Source: Acetobacter estunensis
GTDB lineage: Bacteria; Pseudomonadota; Alphaproteobacteria; Acetobacterales; Acetobacteraceae
DNA length: 64,000 nucleotides
Reading direction: 5' to 3'
Assembly: GCF_019083805.1 (NCBI RefSeq)
Contig: NZ_JAHRDV010000001.1
Span: forward strand, 372,001-436,000
Position numbers and translations under genes: made by a program. Positions 35,051 through 43,153 of this stretch are shown piece by piece (positions within the stretch are counted from its first letter, which is position 1; the number at the start of each line of letters is the position of its first letter). The notes under the pieces are model-generated. The model saw only the letters and a list, made by a program, of their open reading frames with translations. It was not told the DNA's origin and did not search any database.

Positions 35051-35427
35051 CCCTGCTTCCCTTTCTGCACTGGCGCCTTCTTCGTGGCTTTTCGAAGACC
35101 GCTACAGACTGTCCCCAATCGCTTTGAAGCCAAATCGATATCCCGTTGGGGAGTTTTTTGGCTTTTCTTCTGGAAACAGTGCAAAACGTAGACCTTGTCC
35201 CCGAAGTTCGCCACGTACAGAGAACGATAGATACCGTCCTCACCGCTGACGCGAATCTCTTTCACTCCTGGGCCGACAATAGCCATTGGCTTCCAATCGG
35301 ATGGGTCACATCCTTCTTGCACCAAGGCTAATTCGTAACCCATTTCTCTCATGATTTCGGGAGGAAATTCCCGCAGATCTGCAAGAGCTGTGCCTACGAA
35401 TTCAATCGGCTTTCGGGTCGACGCCAT
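35047..35427 (-). CDS. RelE/HigB (phage Gp49-like) toxin
   Basis: A 126-residue basic protein of the Gp49/RelE-like family: LREFPPEIMREMGYELALVQ, VKEIRVSGEDGIYRSLYVANFGDKVYVLHCFQKKSQKTP and RDIDLASKRL are the typical core. Family members cleave mRNA at the ribosome. The ATG 35427 lacks a good ribosome-binding site. It is first in the operon with the antitoxin downstream. Confidence 0.88.
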   Translation of the reverse strand: MASTRKPIEFVGTALADLREFPPEIMREMGYELALVQEGCDPSDWKPMAIVGPGVKEIRVSGEDGIYRSLYVANFGDKVYVLHCFQKKSQKTPQRDIDLASKRLGTVCSGLRKATKKAPVQKGKQG

Positions 35428-35433
35428 GACTCT

Positions 35434-35455
35434 ATATATACACCTACTTATATAT
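35434..35455. promoter_or_regulatory. AT palindrome upstream of the toxin-antitoxin operon
   Basis: Seven-base arms ATATATA and TATATAT around CACCTACT lie 7-28 bp before the toxin ATG, overlapping the likely promoter. Probably the operator bound by the antitoxin-toxin complex. Confidence 0.5.
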
Positions 35456-35538
35456 CGTTAAACCCATCAAGACGCACATAAACGTGTAAAACCGCACCGA
35501 AGCCCCTCATCACTGCGAAAGTGACCGTGCAAAATGGT

Positions 35539-37455
35539 TCATCCTGCCGCATCCCCAGCATCCGAACCAAGGATGGATGGCTTTACCTGGTAGGCTCGTG
35601 TTGGTGGCAATCCGGGCGGTCGTATGACGGTTGCGGCCTTGCCACTCTTGCCTGGCACTAGAAATCCACGCTCGATCAGAACACGCTGGGCATCGCCCCG
35701 GTTCAGGCCCACGAGCGCTTCCTTCATGCCGGCTGGCGTCAGGTAGAACATCCAACCGTCACGTCCGTCTTCCAGTTTTTCCCAGCGCTTCCAGCCGGCA
35801 CGCATCTGGGTGCGGAATCGCTCGCCGGGTGGCTCGGCCTGCTCACCGCTCTGAGGCAATTCATCTGCCTTGGGTTCAATCCATCGCTCAAACCGGCCTT
35901 CGCCGTTCTTGGAAATGAAGTCGCGCAGCTGCTCGACAGCCTGCTCATCCTCGCGCCGTCCCGAAGTGCCACGCATCTTCAGCCAGTCATTAAAGCAGAC
36001 GCGTACTAACTCACGCGCCGTGTCCTCGGCCCAGCCCGTCAGTTTGAAATCCGTTGCTAGTTCTCCACCCAGCGCGACCATGGCAAACCGTCGCGCGACC
36101 GATCGGACCTGTCCGGACGCTTCAGGCCAGTTCTGAAGATAATAGTCCGTCAGTTCGACGATGCGTGCTCGCAGGACCTCGCGCAACATGAGCAGTCCTT
36201 CATCGGAGATCCGGTCGGACAGTCCGGCCAGAAAGGCGCGAAAAGGCGTGCCATAAAGTCGGCCGGTTTCTGCCCGCAGGTATTCCGCCAGTTCTCCGGC
36301 CGCATCGACATGGTGAAGAGTCTCGAACAGACCGAACGGGCCGCCAGCGTCCGCGGGGACGTCCACAAAGCGCACTTCCTGTCCTGCTTTGGTTGCGCGT
36401 CCAGCTTCCGCATTCATGTCTGCTAAGCCGCGCTCGCCGCTGGAGAGGAACAGCACGCGCCAGCGCGCCACGGCTCTGGCACCGCCTGTACGGCTGGCCC
36501 GCGCCTTACCGGTGCCGTTGGCCAGCATATAGGAGATGTCGCCCGCCTCTTTTGGATCGAGTTGCCCGAGTTCATCCAAGACCAAAAGAGCATCGCACGC
36601 GGAGAGGGCCACGCTTTCCAGAGCGTTGCCCGTGGCACGCCAGCTGCGGACGAACCCTTCGGCGCCGAGTTGCAGCGTTCCGCCGCAAACTGAGGCAGCG
36701 ACGCGCAAAGCGGTCGATTTGCCCAGGCGCGATGCCCCCAGAAGGTTGAAACCGCCGCCATCCTCGCCGAGCAGAGTGAGAAGAGGTGAGGCGAATGCCG
36801 TTGCGGCCGCCAGCACGAGACGCGAGTTGCCACGGCACAGGTAACCGATGCGCTCACGCCACTCATCGACCGTGCCAGCCATGTTGAACAGATCCGGCTC
36901 GACTGTTTCCTGCTGCAACACCACTCGTTCATACGTATGGCCAAAGGTTTCGGTCGGCAGCACGTAGACCGGACCGTCGCGGAAAGTGTGCCAGCCAATC
37001 CGGCTCACGCTTCGTGCCCGCTGATCGGTTGAAATCGTGGCCAGCCATTCGGAAAAGCCATTCTTGGCGGCTGGTCCGCTGGCCAATGTGAGACCGCCAC
37101 TGGCGAGACGGCTCCGTAACTCGCCGCAGTCGCCGGAAAACAGGGCGCGAGCAAACGCCTCTTCATGTCGCACGCCGTCACGGTCGGTCCAGCCGAGCAG
37201 CAGGCCCCAACCGTTTCCTTCCGCATCCCGCGTTTCGGCCAGGCACTCGATTGGTCCGCAGATAAAAGTATTTGGCTTGTCTGGATCGCCGGAATTCCGA
37301 AACAGGCCTTCCGCCTGCATCACAAACCGACGTGACACGCCTGGTGGCGGTCTACTGAACTCAGTTTGCTGCGATGATACCGGCAGTTTCACGACCTTGG
37401 CGTCCTCGAGCGCCGCTCGCACACGATTACGTCCGCGCCCCGTCTTTTGGTCCAT
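35539..37455 (-). CDS. DUF927-domain replication helicase-like protein
   Basis: A 638-residue protein of the DUF927 family found in phage and satellite replication modules. The family order is clear: IGWHTFRDGPVYVLPTETFG, GTVDEWRERIGYLCRGNSRL, the P-loop-like FNLLGASRLGKSTALRVAAS (Walker A), LLVLDELGQLDPKEAG (Walker B), YMLANGTGKARA, FLSSGERGLADM and FVDVPADAGGPFG. It likely acts as an ATP-driven helicase with the upstream Toprim primase. The start is ATG 37455 (MDQKTGRGRN) or ATG 37473, both overlapping the end of the primase gene. It is last in the replication operon. Confidence 0.85.
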   Translation of the reverse strand: MDQKTGRGRNRVRAALEDAKVVKLPVSSQQTEFSRPPPGVSRRFVMQAEGLFRNSGDPDKPNTFICGPIECLAETRDAEGNGWGLLLGWTDRDGVRHEEAFARALFSGDCGELRSRLASGGLTLASGPAAKNGFSEWLATISTDQRARSVSRIGWHTFRDGPVYVLPTETFGHTYERVVLQQETVEPDLFNMAGTVDEWRERIGYLCRGNSRLVLAAATAFASPLLTLLGEDGGGFNLLGASRLGKSTALRVAASVCGGTLQLGAEGFVRSWRATGNALESVALSACDALLVLDELGQLDPKEAGDISYMLANGTGKARASRTGGARAVARWRVLFLSSGERGLADMNAEAGRATKAGQEVRFVDVPADAGGPFGLFETLHHVDAAGELAEYLRAETGRLYGTPFRAFLAGLSDRISDEGLLMLREVLRARIVELTDYYLQNWPEASGQVRSVARRFAMVALGGELATDFKLTGWAEDTARELVRVCFNDWLKMRGTSGRREDEQAVEQLRDFISKNGEGRFERWIEPKADELPQSGEQAEPPGERFRTQMRAGWKRWEKLEDGRDGWMFYLTPAGMKEALVGLNRGDAQRVLIERGFLVPGKSGKAATVIRPPGLPPTRAYQVKPSILGSDAGDAAG

Positions 37456-38488
37456 TTTCTTCCCGGATGACATCGTTCCAGTCCCGGCCTTTCGTTTCCG
37501 GCATGGCCACACGCACAATGCGGCCCTGCTCGATGAATTTCTGACAGGCAGCGTCCAAGGCTTTCCGGGCACTTTCGTTGCCGGCGTCATTGTCCGCTGC
37601 GATGATGATGTCCGTGATGGCTTCAGGCAGTTCGAGACGGCCCATGTTGGAGAGGCTCACGGCGCAAAGGGTGCGGTATTCCGGACAGGCGAGCGCAACA
37701 GACAGACCGGTTTCGATCCCTTCCGCCACAATCACGCTTTCTCCGGGTTCGGCCATGCCCAGACTCTTGCCGGTCGCCCCGCGCCATAGGCGGATCGAAC
37801 CACCTGCAAAACTTCCCAGAACTTTCTTGCTTGCCCGCAGATCCGCCTTGGTCCACATGCCCGACGCTGTCTGCACCAGCCATGTCCGGTGGACGGCTAC
37901 CTGTTTGCCATTGGCACCGCAGATGGCGGCCAGCATGGCTGGCAACGGACGTTCGACCTCAGCGCACCAGACGGCGGGATTGAATCGCAGCGAGCCCGGC
38001 GCGCGTCCCATTTCGCGCAGATCGATGCCACGACCGCGCAGATACAGCTCGACCGGCGTATCCGCGATGCCTGCTGGCGTCTGGTGCCACAGCTCGCGGG
38101 CTTTGGCGCGCCGCCTTTGCTCATCGCGGTCCAGTTCCTGGTTATTCGTTTTTTCGGAAATCTGCTGTCGCGTCGGTTGCGGCACTGGGCCATCACCTAT
38201 GCCGAGCCAATTCTTCGCCCAGGCCATGGCGTCACGGCGGCTGCCTGCAAACAGAACGGCCGCCACCAGATCCAGAGCATCTCCTTTTTGGCCGCCGCTG
38301 AAATCGCACCACACTCCCCGGCGTGGGCCGGTCAGCCGTACGGCCAGAGACTGACCTTTCTCGCCTGCCAAGGATCCGCAGCGCCATTCGCAGCCTTCCC
38401 GATGGCCGGCACGCAGCAACTCGGGGGCGAGCGCGACGATGCGCTCCGCCAGAAGGTGCGAAAGGGTTCTGGCGTCAGGCCCGCGCAC
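37427..38488 (-). CDS. Toprim-domain phage/plasmid primase
   Basis: A protein of about 353 residues with a primase-like N-terminal zinc/substrate region (CEWRCGSLAGEKGQSL, GVWCDFSGGQKGDALDLVA) and a C-terminal Toprim domain: ESVIVAEGIETGLSVALAC supplies the Glu and IIIAADNDAGNESA the DxD. This matches the Toprim_3 primases of satellites and plasmids. The start is probably GTG 38488, eight bases after AAGGA; TTG 38506 is the longer option. It overlaps both neighbours, so it is translationally coupled with the DUF927 gene. Confidence 0.83.
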   Translation of the reverse strand: MRGPDARTLSHLLAERIVALAPELLRAGHREGCEWRCGSLAGEKGQSLAVRLTGPRRGVWCDFSGGQKGDALDLVAAVLFAGSRRDAMAWAKNWLGIGDGPVPQPTRQQISEKTNNQELDRDEQRRRAKARELWHQTPAGIADTPVELYLRGRGIDLREMGRAPGSLRFNPAVWCAEVERPLPAMLAAICGANGKQVAVHRTWLVQTASGMWTKADLRASKKVLGSFAGGSIRLWRGATGKSLGMAEPGESVIVAEGIETGLSVALACPEYRTLCAVSLSNMGRLELPEAITDIIIAADNDAGNESARKALDAACQKFIEQGRIVRVAMPETKGRDWNDVIREENGPKDGART

Positions 38489-38990
38489 AGTCCGTATCCT
38501 TGGCAAAGATCACGCCGCTTTCATCCAGCAAAGCGCGACCGGCACAGAACTCTTGCACGGCATGATCCATGCGCCGGGCGTCCGACAGGATCTCGGACCA
38601 TGGAAGAGTGTCCAGCCATTCCAGTGTCGCCTCAGATCCCGCATCGCTCTGGAGCACACGGCGGAACTGGATTAAGCCGCCTTCCACGGACCACAATGGA
38701 TCTTTCAGCACTTCACAGCTCAGGAAATCGACCACGGAATCATAACCGGTCAGGAACTCCCTTAGTGCGGTTTCGCGCCGCGCGAGACCTGCAAGTTCGC
38801 TCACTCCAGGAGCAGGGGTGAAAGCGCGTGCCGCAGCCATCATCGCCTCAAAGGCCGCGGTATCATGCCCCGATCCGAGGTAATCTCGAGAGCGCAGCAT
38901 CAGGTCCAGGAGGTGATTGAGCGGCGTGTGGTTGCCGAACTGCGAGAAACCACCCCACAGCAGGCCCTGCGGCGTCTCGATCGCACTCAT
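38475..38990 (-). CDS. Hypothetical protein in the replication operon
   Basis: Not recognised. The 171-residue soluble product reads MSAIETPQGLLWGGFSQFGN and is mixed helical, acidic, with three Cys (SCEVLKD, QEFCAGRALL and a C-terminal Cys). It overlaps the upstream gene by 4 bp (ATGA) and the primase by 14 bp, so it belongs to the replication operon of the element. Confidence 0.72.
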   Translation of the reverse strand: MSAIETPQGLLWGGFSQFGNHTPLNHLLDLMLRSRDYLGSGHDTAAFEAMMAAARAFTPAPGVSELAGLARRETALREFLTGYDSVVDFLSCEVLKDPLWSVEGGLIQFRRVLQSDAGSEATLEWLDTLPWSEILSDARRMDHAVQEFCAGRALLDESGVIFAKDTDCARA

Positions 38991-39541
38991 GCTACGGCCC
39001 CCGCGCTTTCGATCTGCATTGCTGTTACAGCATCAGAGGCAGATTCCTCCTTGTGGACGCGGATGCATCCAGCCGTCCGATCAATGACCGCACATTCTTC
39101 CTGGATGGATCGGATGGCCATGTCGCGCCACGAAGCGTTCCACAACAATTCGACCATCAAGGGACGGTGCAGCCAGTTCCGCAGGGCTTTGGAACTTGCC
39201 TGCTCGCACACGCGCCACCACCATTCCACAAAAAGCGGATAAAGCTCTGGCATCTCTCCAAACGTCCCAGAGGCAATGCCTGCCGCAAAAGCTTTTTGCA
39301 GATCCGCTATCGCTTGCTGTCCGGCTGTGTAGCGCATGAGACCGATCAGCACGGGTGGGCTGGCTCCCAGCCGCTTTCCCGCACGTTGGCGCTCCTCGGT
39401 CAGGGGTTTGCCCACTTCGGACTGTTCACCAAAGAGGCTCAACACGGTTTCGAGAAGTGAGGGCATGCCGCGCCAGTCCGCAAAACGATAGAGCGCACCA
39501 TCCTTGTCCGCGAAAAATGCATAAGTTTCTGCGGCGCTCAT
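38987..39541 (-). CDS. Hypothetical protein in the replication operon
   Basis: Not recognised. The 184-residue product (MSAAETYAFFADKDGALYRF) is soluble and Trp-rich in the middle (LFVEWWWRVCEQ, LWNASWRDMAI). It overlaps the AlpA-like gene and the next gene by 4 bp each, so all are translated together. It may be a structural partner of the primase, but nothing in the sequence proves this. Confidence 0.72.
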   Translation of the reverse strand: MSAAETYAFFADKDGALYRFADWRGMPSLLETVLSLFGEQSEVGKPLTEERQRAGKRLGASPPVLIGLMRYTAGQQAIADLQKAFAAGIASGTFGEMPELYPLFVEWWWRVCEQASSKALRNWLHRPLMVELLWNASWRDMAIRSIQEECAVIDRTAGCIRVHKEESASDAVTAMQIESAGAVA

Positions 39542-39807
39542 GCTTTTGCTCCCAGACGCATCGTGGCATCGGCCGTGGAACGGACAGCGTGTGCTTCGAC
39601 CCAGGCATCAAGATCGCATTGCCTGTAAGCGATACGTCGACCAAGCTTGATAAATGTAGGGCCAGAACCATCCTGTCGGCCCTTTTGCAAAGTGCGCGTG
39701 TGCAGGCCGAGATAATTGGCGGCGCTTCTTTCGTTCAGAAGCGCGGACTGGACGGGAGTGTGGGCCGCTCGAACAACCTTCGGGCGGACGAAAGCAACGG
39801 GATTCAT
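39538..39807 (-). CDS. AlpA/HTH_17-type DNA-binding protein
   Basis: An 89-residue MerR/excisionase-like DNA-binding protein: LLNERSAANYLGLHTRTLQK is the helix-turn-helix and GPTFIKLGRRIAYRQCDLDAWVEAH the wing and second helix. Such proteins act as activators of integrase or replication operons in P4-like elements. GGAGAAACGAA precedes the ATG. It is first of the AlpA-hyp-hyp-primase-DUF927 run and follows a hairpin at the end of the upstream operon. Confidence 0.85.
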   Translation of the reverse strand: MNPVAFVRPKVVRAAHTPVQSALLNERSAANYLGLHTRTLQKGRQDGSGPTFIKLGRRIAYRQCDLDAWVEAHAVRSTADATMRLGAKA

Positions 39808-39881
39808 TTCGTTTCTCCGCGATTAGAGGCGAATTAGTTCATCTCTATGTGCGGCTCTCTATTGGTGCGTTTTTTATGCAA

Positions 39882-39921
39882 GAGACAACAGCAAAAAATC
39901 AGGCGTTTTTTGTTGTCTCTC
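39882..39921 (-). terminator. Hairpin overlapping the end of the upstream gene
   Basis: Arms AGAGACAAC and GTTGTCTCT, continued by A6/T6 with a small bulge, form a long hairpin that covers the last codons and stop of the 316-residue gene. It probably separates the upstream operon from the AlpA-led operon as a terminator or regulatory structure. Confidence 0.55.
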
Positions 39922-40849
39922 TCCAGCGCTGCACTTCGGCACGCAGAAAATTCGTGCAGTCTTTTTTCCATTGGTAGGCGACTGACACCGGTAACTCTTC
40001 CGGGATTATATCACTGAAGGCTTCGAAAAAGGCATTATCACGTATTGCGTTCCGCTTAGCCTCTTTTCTTCTTCGATATTCATCTATTGAGTTTTCATAT
40101 ATTTCCAATGTTTTGGCAATTAGTCCAAATGTATTTGTTTTGCATCTTTTTTGGAAATTTAAGCGAGAATCAATTATTTTTAATTCCTTCGATATATATG
40201 AATACAAGTCTCTTGCGCTGCAATCACGGCGGATATGGTTTTCATGGATTGCCAAACTAAGTTCAATTTTCGTCAGGAGATCAGGCATTGAAAGACGCTC
40301 TTTCAGTTCGGCAACTGTCAGCAATTCCGCCTCAGCTTCACGCTTTCTGACTGTCTTCCTAAGAGCGCTTTCTAATGCTCTGATGCGGCCCTGACGTTCG
40401 TTTTCATGAATTGCCTTGTCAGCAGAAATGACTTGTTCAGCTATTTTTTTGAAAGAGGCATTTTCGGAAAGCAGCCAAAGGCGATACCCTTCGGCGATCC
40501 AGTCCTCATGTAGTTTTTTGGGTGGTGCACCTCGTTTTGCGCCGACCGAGACGTAGGCCCGCGCTATGCGTGTAAACGCACTCTCGCCGATGTCCTGCAA
40601 AAGACGTTCCGCAGTGCGCCGGTCAACCGGTTGTAAACTGTCCAGCCAGTTCTTTTTGTCGGAATCCGCCATAGAAGCCCCACGCCAGCCATCCCCACGC
40701 GCAAGAGTTGATGGCGCGGCCGGCCAGACGTGGGGTTCCGGCGTTCGGCGGCCAAACCTAGCCGCGCCGTCCAGCAGCATCGGATGCAAACCGGGAACAG
40801 GCAACGTCTGGTGTACTGTCCCCACCATGGGGCAAGTGAAGATCATCAT
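39899..40849 (-). CDS. Hypothetical element protein, 316 residues
   Basis: Not recognised. ATG 40849 is chosen because ACAGGAGAG stands at good distance and the ATG overlaps the stop of the 43-codon gene (ATGA). An internal ATG at 40672 (MADSDKKNWLDSLQPVDRR) has weaker signals but begins the more protein-like part. The last 250 residues are helical and charged, with coiled-coil character (IRALESALRKTVRKREAEAELLTVAELKERLS in pieces) and many Lys/Glu. The 3' half is much more AT-rich than the first part, suggesting a mosaic origin. No membrane segment. Confidence 0.65.
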   Translation of the reverse strand: MMIFTCPMVGTVHQTLPVPGLHPMLLDGAARFGRRTPEPHVWPAAPSTLARGDGWRGASMADSDKKNWLDSLQPVDRRTAERLLQDIGESAFTRIARAYVSVGAKRGAPPKKLHEDWIAEGYRLWLLSENASFKKIAEQVISADKAIHENERQGRIRALESALRKTVRKREAEAELLTVAELKERLSMPDLLTKIELSLAIHENHIRRDCSARDLYSYISKELKIIDSRLNFQKRCKTNTFGLIAKTLEIYENSIDEYRRRKEAKRNAIRDNAFFEAFSDIIPEELPVSVAYQWKKDCTNFLRAEVQRWRETTKNA

Positions 40850-40977
40850 GACAACTCTCCTGTCAGAGCCCGTGCGCCAGCGCGCATCGCCTGCTCGTCA
40901 CTGAAGAAAATGGGGTCAATCGCCCGTGTCAGGTCACGTCCTGCGACCCGAAACGGCATCTTGATACTGTTGATCAT
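40846..40977 (-). CDS. 43-codon gene duplicating part of its upstream neighbour
   Basis: A small frame starting MINSIKMPFRVAGRDLTRAI and ending in GARALTGELS. Its ATG overlaps the stop of the 519-residue gene and its TGA overlaps the ATG of the next gene, both as ATGA, a strong sign of real translation. Apart from its first nine or so residues it is a near copy of an internal segment of the 519-residue protein, carried by a 97-bp direct repeat (94/97). Function unknown. Confidence 0.65.
   Translation of the reverse strand: MINSIKMPFRVAGRDLTRAIDPIFFSDEQAMRAGARALTGELS
40856..40952. repeat. 97-bp direct repeat, copy A
   Basis: It matches 41401-41497 at 94 of 97 positions. On the minus strand each copy ends with ACAGGAGA just before an ATG. 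Copy A codes for most of the 43-residue protein. Confidence 0.93.
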
Positions 40978-42533
40978 GCTGTCCGTTCTCCAAGGTATTT
41001 CACCACATCGTGAGCTAGACTGATAGCAATCTGAATATCTGGATTGGTCTTTTCAGATTCAAATACGTGTAGATACTCAGGTAGACGCTCCATTACGATT
41101 AGAGATTTTGCCACGAGATCATCAGATGTATTTCCCGATATTTCACCAAGACGACCGAGAAGGAGATATTTCTGATCTAAAAGATCATTAAATTCCCGGT
41201 CTGAGCAGGCAGGAAGACGTTCGAGGGCCTTGGATACTTCATGATATGCATGGGAAAGCCCGATAAAGCTGGTATCGGCTATGGCTTTCGCTCCAGCTCG
41301 TGCGTAAGCGCATATGGTTACCGCATCGGGTGAGCCTATCTCGCGTATAGGCTGGTCGCGCCGGACGCTCCATCGTTTCTCTGGTTGATAACTCATCGGA
41401 TCTCCTGTCAGGGCCTGTGCGCCAGCGCGCATTGCCTGCTCGTCACTGAAGAAAATGGGGTCAATCGCCCGTGTCAGGTCACGTCCTGCGACCCGAACAA
41501 GCGTCGGGAGAGTGCTTGCAAGCGCCAGATAGGCCGCTCGGATGCTCGCTGGATCCGTCTCTTCCAAGGAGATTGCTTCGTCGAGTAATTCCAGAGCGAT
41601 ACCAACCTGGGCGCCTACATCCGAAAGCGTCTCGCACCTTGTAAACGGAGCCAGCTTGATGAGAGCGGCCGCCAAGTCGGCCGCGACATCGGCTTGTCGA
41701 TTGGCTTCAATCTTGCCCATTCCGCTCGCTGTCCGTGCGCGTCCCTGAGCGGCGTCCACGTCCTCAAAAGCAGCGCGGCGTCGGCAGGCCAGTTCGTAAG
41801 CGTGAAACGCACCGGCAGGTCCCAGACGGCTTGGTGGATAATCTTCGCTTACTTCTTGGTTATCCGGTGCTGCAGCTTCCGTGCTCTCAGCCAGTGAGCG
41901 CACCAGCGTCTCCACCAGTTCGGACATGTACAGGCGCCGAGGGTTCTTCGGCAGACTACCGTCCGTGTCTTCAATCAGCCGTGCCAGGGCGCGTGCGCCG
42001 TCGATGGTCATCGCCCGTCGCGCACGGATACGCTTCACCTCATCCCAGAAGCGGTCCGCGTAGCGCTCAGCTTCATCGTCCGGGATGGTGTGATCGTCTT
42101 CCTTCTGTCGCAGTTCCGCTGCCTGCTGGCAGATGTCGATCAGCTCGGCATCCGCCAGTGGCGGGGGATTGGCCAGCATGGTCATGGCATCACGGCCAGA
42201 GGCAAATTCGGCCCATTCAGATGCGGAATCCGCGCATGGCTTGCTCGCTCCGGTCCATACTGAAAAGGCGACCTGCCGGGCGAACCAGCCATCCCATGTG
42301 GCCGGCTTGATATCCGCCATGGCGCGTATGCCATCCGTTGTCTCGGCAAAGAGCGGATCCGCTTCAGTGTCATCCACCGTTGCCCGTGCTCTCAGTTCTT
42401 TGGCCGTGACGTCGCGGGCCTGTTGGATCAGCCCGTGGTCCGCCGCGTTCAGCGCGTGCGTGCGGATAGGGAATGCCTGGGCGAGATCGGCCGTGCTTTC
42501 GTGAGCCGGGACCGTGCCGGTTTCACCATTCAT
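40974..42533 (-). CDS. Hypothetical element protein, 519 residues
   Basis: Not recognised. A soluble, acidic, largely helical protein starting MNGETGTVPAHESTADLAQ. No catalytic motif is evident. Near residue 370 it contains GRDLTRAIDPIFFSDEQAMR, which is copied in the 43-codon gene that follows. At about residue 378-379, right after the repeat, GATCCG-ATG (MSYQPEKRW) carries a ribosome-binding-site-like ACAGGAGA, so an internal start or an old gene fusion is possible. It is coupled by ATGA to both the small membrane gene upstream and the 43-codon gene downstream. Confidence 0.7.
   Translation of the reverse strand: MNGETGTVPAHESTADLAQAFPIRTHALNAADHGLIQQARDVTAKELRARATVDDTEADPLFAETTDGIRAMADIKPATWDGWFARQVAFSVWTGASKPCADSASEWAEFASGRDAMTMLANPPPLADAELIDICQQAAELRQKEDDHTIPDDEAERYADRFWDEVKRIRARRAMTIDGARALARLIEDTDGSLPKNPRRLYMSELVETLVRSLAESTEAAAPDNQEVSEDYPPSRLGPAGAFHAYELACRRRAAFEDVDAAQGRARTASGMGKIEANRQADVAADLAAALIKLAPFTRCETLSDVGAQVGIALELLDEAISLEETDPASIRAAYLALASTLPTLVRVAGRDLTRAIDPIFFSDEQAMRAGAQALTGDPMSYQPEKRWSVRRDQPIREIGSPDAVTICAYARAGAKAIADTSFIGLSHAYHEVSKALERLPACSDREFNDLLDQKYLLLGRLGEISGNTSDDLVAKSLIVMERLPEYLHVFESEKTNPDIQIAISLAHDVVKYLGERTA
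41401..41497. repeat. 97-bp direct repeat, copy B
   Basis: Partner of 40856-40952, 545 bp away, lying in frame inside the 519-residue gene. The three differences are transitions, so the duplication is recent or kept by selection. Confidence 0.93.
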
Positions 42534-42700
42534 CGGATAGCCTCCACCGCATAGGCGCGGCCAGACGTGACTGGATCGGGCGAGCCGAGCCCGAATACAG
42601 ACAGGGCGATCAGGAAGGAGACAAAGAGGGCCACCGCGATATTGGCGCGTGACTCCGCTGCCCGCACGGATGCGGGTGTGCTATGGGCATTCTCAGCCAT
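42530..42700 (-). CDS. Small single-span membrane protein
   Basis: A 56-residue frame starting MAENAHSTPASVRAAESRAN, followed by one hydrophobic helix (IAVALFVSFLIALSVFGLG) and a short tail ending AVEAIR. GAGG lies seven bases before ATG 42700, and its TGA overlaps the ATG of the 519-residue gene. It is the first gene of the operon reading left from the XRE-controlled promoter region. Holin-like size and form, but function unknown. Confidence 0.68.
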   Translation of the reverse strand: MAENAHSTPASVRAAESRANIAVALFVSFLIALSVFGLGSPDPVTSGRAYAVEAIR

Positions 42701-42765
42701 TGCCGAACCTCAGCTTCGGTTGTGGTTAGGTCGGGCAAAGGACTCTCACCTCCTACGCCCGGCCG

Positions 42766-42786
42766 CCTTGTCACCACGTGACAAGG
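42766..42786. promoter_or_regulatory. Palindromic operator between the XRE gene and the left operon
   Basis: Perfect 9-bp arms CCTTGTCAC and GTGACAAGG around CAC. Further half-sites GTGTCAC (42797-42803) and TTGTCAC (42827-42833, followed by a partial inverse GTAACAC) stand in the same 140-bp divergent region. Likely bound by the adjacent XRE protein as a genetic switch. Confidence 0.72.
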
Positions 42787-42844
42787 TAGGCTCAATGTGT
42801 CACTCTTTGGGCAGAAGTCAATAACTTTGTCACAGGGTAACACT

Positions 42845-43090
42845 TTGAACGCCGCTCAATGCCGAATGGCACGTGCAGCCTTGCAGCTTGGAGTACGCGA
42901 GCTGGCGGCTGCGGCTGACGTTTCACCGACGACTGTCACCCGCTTTGAGCGAGGCGAAGCGCTTTATCCTCGGACTGTGAACGCCATCCGCGTCGCCCTA
43001 GAAGCCGCAGGCGTGGAGTTCATCGCAGAGAACGGCGGAGGTGCCGGAGTACGGCTGAAGAAACTGCAAGCGGAAAGAATTGAGCAATAA
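42845..43090 (+). CDS. XRE-family repressor
   Basis: An 81-residue single-domain HTH protein: NAAQCRMARAALQLGVREL, then AAAADVSPTTVTRFERGE as the helix-turn-helix, and ALEAAGVEFIAENGGGAGVR, the typical end of a large alphaproteobacterial family. I take TTG 42845 as the start because family members begin at this residue and CAGGG precedes it. GTG 42797 would add 16 residues that overlap operator half-sites. Divergent from the left operon, so it probably controls it and itself. Confidence 0.82.
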   Translation: MNAAQCRMARAALQLGVRELAAAADVSPTTVTRFERGEALYPRTVNAIRVALEAAGVEFIAENGGGAGVRLKKLQAERIEQ

Positions 43091-43153
43091 AGGTGGACCT
43101 CGGTTGATCACTCTCGCCGATACGATTTGGGATTTTTATTAAAGGGGGCCATT

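Noticed and set aside
40672-40849. Internal ATG 40672 as start of the 316-residue protein
   Set aside because: ATG 40849 has the better ribosome-binding site and the ATGA overlap, though the later start is not excluded.
42610-42843. 77-codon minus frame over the switch region
   Set aside because: It runs through the operator and out of frame with the better supported 56-codon membrane gene.
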